Assembly (NCBI GenBank): GCA_023437865.1
Contig: JAEZFE010000206.1
Location: forward strand, 1-8,360
DNA length: 8,360 bases
Direction: 5' to 3'
DNA from: Pseudomonadota bacterium
GTDB taxonomy: Bacteria; Pseudomonadota; Alphaproteobacteria; Rhodospirillales; Magnetospirillaceae
Below are positions 5,042 to 8,360 of the stretch, one piece after another. Both the position numbers and the translations under genes were made by a program. Numbering within the stretch: position 1 is the stretch's first letter; every line of letters begins with the position of its first letter. The notes under the pieces are model-generated. The model ran no database searches and had not been told where the DNA came from. It worked only from the letters and a program-made list of their open reading frames with translations.

Positions 5042-7494
5042 GACACGATTCCCCGCCGGCTGGCGTGGGTGAAATATTCGCGGGTGATGGTCTCGGACAG
5101 CTCCCATAGGCGCGAACGCAGGATTTCCAAAACGCTGGACAGTTTGAACAGTCTGCCGTCCTCCTCGGGCCGCGTCAGAATGTCGATATCGGCGGTCCGG
5201 ACCGTGCCGACCAGATAGATCATCAGCCGCTGCTCGGCCCGCAGGCGGGGCGGATCCGAACTGGGCAGCAGGCTGTCCATGTGATCCGTCAGGGCCGCGA
5301 ATTGGAATCCGGCGGAACGCGGATTGCTCTCGTCGCACAGCAACAGGTCGAGCACGGCGGCCAGTTGGGGCGAACCCAGATAGCGTGCACGGTAGGTCAT
5401 TGAACTGTCGGAGATGGTGAGCAAGGCTTCCAGCAACGCCTCCCGGTCGGCCTCTTTGGCCTCGGCGGCGGCGCCGAGCAGGTCCACGATGTGGGTGGCG
5501 CGTTCGAGCCGGCGGCCGATGTCGAGGAAGCGCCATGCCGGCCCGCGCGTCATGTTTTCCATGATCAGGCCGCTGGCGGCTTCCAGCGCCAGGACCAGGG
5601 TGTTCAATCCGGCGGCGACGTCCTCGGGCGGGGTATCGGGTTCGATGGCGCGGATTTCCGCATGCAGGCGCTGCATGTTGCGCCAAGTGTCCAGCGACAG
5701 CCGGTCACGGATGGCTGAGGCGCTACGCAGTAGCCGGTCGGCATTGGCGCGCAGGCCGGTGCCGTGTGCGGGGTTGAAGTGTAGCCTTCCTAAGGCAGCT
5801 GCGCCTTGCTGGCGCTTGGCGACGCCAAGCTGGCCCAGGATGGCCGGCGACGGCTTGGCGGTCCCGGCATAGATGGGACGCAGCATGCGGGTCAGGTCCT
5901 CGCAGCGCTCCAGGTAGCGGCCGACCCAGAACATGTTGTCAGCCATGCGGCTGGTGAGGTCGCGGCCCGAACGGGTCAGCCGGATCGGGGTGTGGGCGGC
6001 GTGGTGGGCCGGCAGGGCTTTGGCCTCCGAAAGCACCCAGGTATCCTTGCTGCCACCCTCGCCGTTGCGCACCGCCAGCGTGGGCAGCGCCCGCTTGGTG
6101 GACACGCGGGTCAGGCCGCCGTCCATGACCACGGGGCCGTTGTCGGTGGCGGTGACGAAGGTACGCAACATCATGTGGTGCGGCATCATCTGCCCCTCAC
6201 GCCACACCGGTGCCTGGGACAGTGGCACGATCTCCTGGCCGACATAGGCTTGCGGGCGGACGGCGATGGCCGCCGACAGCCTGTCCCGCTGGGCCTCGGC
6301 CAGGGTGTCGCCGAAGGTGATGGTGCCGTCCGAGCGCTTGAGCACCATGCGGTGGAGGTTGGCCCGCACGTGGCTGAGGCTTGCATCGTCGCCGCACCAC
6401 CAAGTGGGCACCGACGGCAGCATCAGGCTTTCGCCCAGCAGGCGTTCGCACAAGGCGGGCAGGTAGGCGGCCAGCGCGGCGCTTTCCACTACCCCGCAGC
6501 CCAGTGCATTGACTACCGAGACCGAGCCGGCGCGGGCGGCGGAGACCAATCCGGCGATGCCGCAGCCCGATCCGCTTGCCAGTTCCAGCGGATCGCAGGC
6601 CAAGCCGGGGGTGGCACGCAGCAAAACGTCCACCGGGCGCAGGCCCTCCAGCGTCTTCAGGAACACGCGGTCGTCGCGCACCGTCAAATCGGCGGCTTCG
6701 GCTAGCATGCAGCCCAGGTGCTGCGCCAAGTAGGCGTGTTCGAAATAGGAACTGTCCACTGTACCTGGCGTCAGCATGACCACGCGCGGTGTGTCGAAGC
6801 GACGCGGCGACAGGCCGGTCAGCGCCGTGCGCAAAGCGTCCACGAACGGGTCCAGCGGCCTCATGGGGCAGGCGCGCACTGCCTCGGGCAGCATGCGGGC
6901 GACGATCTGGCGGTTCTCCAGCACGTAACCGATGCCGCCCGGCACGTCGGTGCGGTCGCCCATGACCATCCAATTGCCCTCGGGACCGCGTGCCAGGTCT
7001 GCTGCATAGAGATACAGGTGGCGGCCCCTGGGCGGGGTCACACCAACCAGCGGGCGCAGATATCCCGGATGGCCCAGGACCAGGGCGGCGGGCAGGGCGC
7101 CTTCGCGCAGCAGGAATCGAGGGCCGTAGAGGTCTGCCAGGATTGCTTCCAGCAGGGTGGCGCGCTGTTTAAGCCCCTTCGCAAGGGCATCCCATTCCTG
7201 GCGTTCCAAGGGAAAGGGCAGGGGGTCGAGCTGCCAGCGCCGTCCAACCTGATGGGCGTCGCCATGGATGTGGAAGGCCAGGCCGTGCTCGGCGATCTCG
7301 CGCTGGCCGCGCGTCCAGCGCGCCGTCATCTCACGGGCCGGCACTTCGCCAAGGATCCCGTGCAGGTCACGCCAATGGGCGCGCACCTGCCCGTTGCCGG
7401 CCACCATCTCGTCGAATCCCGCATGCGGCGGGCTGCGCTGCAACAGCAGTTCACGCTGCAGGGGATCATCCCCCGGTATCGGCCCCATCAGCAT
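5038..7494 (-). CDS. Circularly permuted ATP-grasp / alpha-E domain fusion protein
   Basis: An 818-residue two-part protein. Residues about 20-495 are a circularly permuted ATP-grasp domain (COG2308 type). Landmarks are RATLLEAILADLYGP, PALVLGHPGYLRP-like sequence, YLYAADLARGPEG, DPLELASGSGCGIAG, VNALGCGVVES, LPSVPTWWCGD, MVLKRSDG, and GLTRVSTKRA ending in GGSKDTWVLSE. Residues 517-818 are an alpha-E domain (DUF403, COG2307): NMFWVGRYLERCEDLTR at the start, then ENMTRGPAWRFLDIGRRLER, DSSMTYRARY, CDESNPRS and finally LWELSETITREYFTH. In many genomes these are two adjacent genes; here they are fused. ATP-grasp enzymes activate a carboxylate as acyl-phosphate and join it to an amine; the alpha-E domain is helical with unknown biochemistry. 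The ATG at 7494 (or 7488, two codons on) is used. It lies 24 bases after the DUF2126 stop and in the same frame; its own stop overlaps the next start. Confidence 0.95.
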   Translation of the reverse strand: MLMGPIPGDDPLQRELLLQRSPPHAGFDEMVAGNGQVRAHWRDLHGILGEVPAREMTARWTRGQREIAEHGLAFHIHGDAHQVGRRWQLDPLPFPLERQEWDALAKGLKQRATLLEAILADLYGPRFLLREGALPAALVLGHPGYLRPLVGVTPPRGRHLYLYAADLARGPEGNWMVMGDRTDVPGGIGYVLENRQIVARMLPEAVRACPMRPLDPFVDALRTALTGLSPRRFDTPRVVMLTPGTVDSSYFEHAYLAQHLGCMLAEAADLTVRDDRVFLKTLEGLRPVDVLLRATPGLACDPLELASGSGCGIAGLVSAARAGSVSVVNALGCGVVESAALAAYLPALCERLLGESLMLPSVPTWWCGDDASLSHVRANLHRMVLKRSDGTITFGDTLAEAQRDRLSAAIAVRPQAYVGQEIVPLSQAPVWREGQMMPHHMMLRTFVTATDNGPVVMDGGLTRVSTKRALPTLAVRNGEGGSKDTWVLSEAKALPAHHAAHTPIRLTRSGRDLTSRMADNMFWVGRYLERCEDLTRMLRPIYAGTAKPSPAILGQLGVAKRQQGAAALGRLHFNPAHGTGLRANADRLLRSASAIRDRLSLDTWRNMQRLHAEIRAIEPDTPPEDVAAGLNTLVLALEAASGLIMENMTRGPAWRFLDIGRRLERATHIVDLLGAAAEAKEADREALLEALLTISDSSMTYRARYLGSPQLAAVLDLLLCDESNPRSAGFQFAALTDHMDSLLPSSDPPRLRAEQRLMIYLVGTVRTADIDILTRPEEDGRLFKLSSVLEILRSRLWELSETITREYFTHASRRGIVS
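5049..5054 (-). promoter_or_regulatory. Ribosome binding site deciding a TTG start
   Basis: GGGGAA on the minus strand lies inside the last codons of the upstream gene, 7 bases before the TTG at 5041. No ATG or GTG in the correct frame lies nearby, and the TTG gives the expected protein N-terminus. Overlap with the TGA stop suggests translational coupling. Confidence 0.6.
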
Positions 7495-7518
7495 TTCCAG
7501 CTCGATTTCCCTTGAAGG

Positions 7519-8360
7519 CTATGTCAGGCGCAAATCGAGCGTCAACGGGTAGTCGTGATTGGGCCGTTCCAGGGGCGCCGGCATGGGCCCGCCGGTATGG
7601 CCGTGGTCGAAGAAGCGGGCACGCCGCCGTGCCGCCGCCTCGAACGAGTTGACAGGGAAGGTGTCGTAATTGCGCCCGCCCGGATGCGCGACATGATGGG
7701 TGCAGCCGCCCAGCGACCGCTGGTTCCAGCCGTCCACGACATCGAAGATCAGGGGTGAATGAACCCCGATGGTCGGGTGCAGGCACGATGCCGGCTGCCA
7801 GGCGCGATAGCGTACGCCGGCTACGAATTCGCCCGGCGTGCCGGTCGGCGTCAGCGGAACCCGGCGGCCATTGCAGGCGACCCAGTGGCGTTCGGCGTTG
7901 ATCCCGGTGACCCGTACCTGCAGGCGCTCCACCGAGGAATCGACGAAGCGCACGGTGCCGCCGCCGCCCGGCTCCGCTCCCATAACGTGCCAGGGCTCCA
8001 GCGCTTGGCGCAGCTCCAGCGTGACGCCGCCGCGCTGCACCGTGCCGATGACCGGGAAGCGGAATTCCAGATGGGCGGCGTACCAGCCCTCGTCGAAGGG
8101 GAAGCCGGTGCGGCGCATGTCGTCCAGCACCTCCCGGAAATCCTGGCCGATGAAATGGGGCAGCATGAAACGGTCGCGCAAGGCATTGCCCCAGCGCACC
8201 AGCGGCGCCGTATAGGGCTGCTCCCAGAACCGCGCGACCAGGCCGCGCAGGACCAATTGCTGGGCCAGGCTCATGCGGGCGTGGGGCGGCATCTCGAAGC
8301 CGCGGAACTCCACCAGCCCCAACCGGCCGGTGGGGCCAGCGGGGGAGTAGAGCTTGTCGA
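7519..8360 (-). CDS. DUF2126 / putative amidoligase protein, C-terminal part
   Basis: The frame is open to the window edge, so only the C-terminal 279 residues are visible. The first readable residues, [18 protein letters not shown], continue into [20 protein letters not shown], a highly conserved block of DUF2126 proteins whose acidic and Arg residues fit a glutamine-synthetase-like amidoligase site. Further blocks are [49 protein letters not shown], and a His/Arg-rich tail ([19 protein letters not shown]). Full-length relatives (COG4196) are about 1,100 residues with an N-terminal transglutaminase-like domain, which should lie beyond 8360. A TTG at 8322 is internal, not a start. It is the first visible gene of the operon; the ATP-grasp/alpha-E gene follows after 24 bases in the same frame. 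The family is sure; the amidoligase activity is a prediction for the family. Confidence 0.9.
   Translation of the reverse strand, partial: DKLYSPAGPTGRLGLVEFRGFEMPPHARMSLAQQLVLRGLVARFWEQPYTAPLVRWGNALRDRFMLPHFIGQDFREVLDDMRRTGFPFDEGWYAAHLEFRFPVIGTVQRGGVTLELRQALEPWHVMGAEPGGGGTVRFVDSSVERLQVRVTGINAERHWVACNGRRVPLTPTGTPGEFVAGVRYRAWQPASCLHPTIGVHSPLIFDVVDGWNQRSLGGCTHHVAHPGGRNYDTFPVNSFEAAARRRARFFDHGHTGGPMPAPLERPNHDYPLTLDLRLT

Noticed and set aside
5042..5686. Upstream extension of the second transglutaminase to a 505-residue protein
   Set aside because: The extension is Arg/Pro-rich shadow sequence over the ATP-grasp/alpha-E gene; family homology starts at the TTG at 5041.
5806..7515. Long plus-strand open frames opposite the ATP-grasp/alpha-E gene
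   Set aside because: They are antisense shadows of a high-GC gene with low-complexity His/Gln/Gly-rich translations and no family motif.
8320..8322. TTG as start of the DUF2126 gene
   Set aside because: The conserved block [12 protein letters not shown] reads through this codon from the window edge, so the codon is internal Leu.
1..8360. CRISPR arrays, insertion sequences, tRNA or rRNA genes
   Set aside because: No repeated spacer-like units, transposase motifs, terminal repeats or RNA-gene signatures were seen on reading both strands.

Overview
This window comes from a high-GC bacterial chromosome or draft contig. Compact gene packing, G/C-rich third positions and protein styles resembling Rhodospirillales or Magnetospirillum-like bacteria suggest an alphaproteobacterium. 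That placement is an inference from general appearance, not from a marker gene. The first 47 bases are not genomic: they match an Illumina Nextera P5/i5/Read-1/mosaic-end adapter. The window therefore starts at an untrimmed contig edge, and the first gene is cut there.

Layout. Bases 48-812 (minus) hold a 3'-truncated galE (UDP-glucose 4-epimerase). Bases 813-1232 are a 420-base non-coding stretch with hairpins and a small cluster of DnaA-box sequences. Bases 1233-1877 (minus) encode a MarC-family membrane protein. It is divergent from 1991-3205 (plus), a membrane-anchored alpha/beta-hydrolase-fold protein with a complete Ser-Asp-His set. Next on plus comes a transglutaminase-like protein (3297-4172). 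It meets, tail to tail and with stop codons sharing one CTAG, a three-gene minus-strand operon. In order of transcription this operon is a DUF2126/putative amidoligase protein (C-terminal part, 8360-7519), a fusion of a circularly permuted ATP-grasp domain with an alpha-E domain (7494-5038), and a second transglutaminase-like protein (5041-4169, TTG start overlapping the upstream TGA).

How the genes work together. The set DUF2126 + circularly permuted ATP-grasp + alpha-E + transglutaminase-like protein is a recurrent bacterial neighbourhood. Comparative genomics has interpreted it as a peptide or amide-ligation system: ATP-grasp and amidoligase form amide bonds, and transglutaminase-fold enzymes cleave or transfer them. 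To my knowledge its substrate and product are not experimentally settled. The extra, convergent transglutaminase paralogue and the neighbouring membrane-anchored hydrolase are plausible local additions, linked by position only. I see no mobile element, CRISPR array, tRNA or rRNA. The locus is a known but functionally obscure system rather than a clearly new one; the most striking unlisted signals are the adapter remnant and the DnaA-box cluster.
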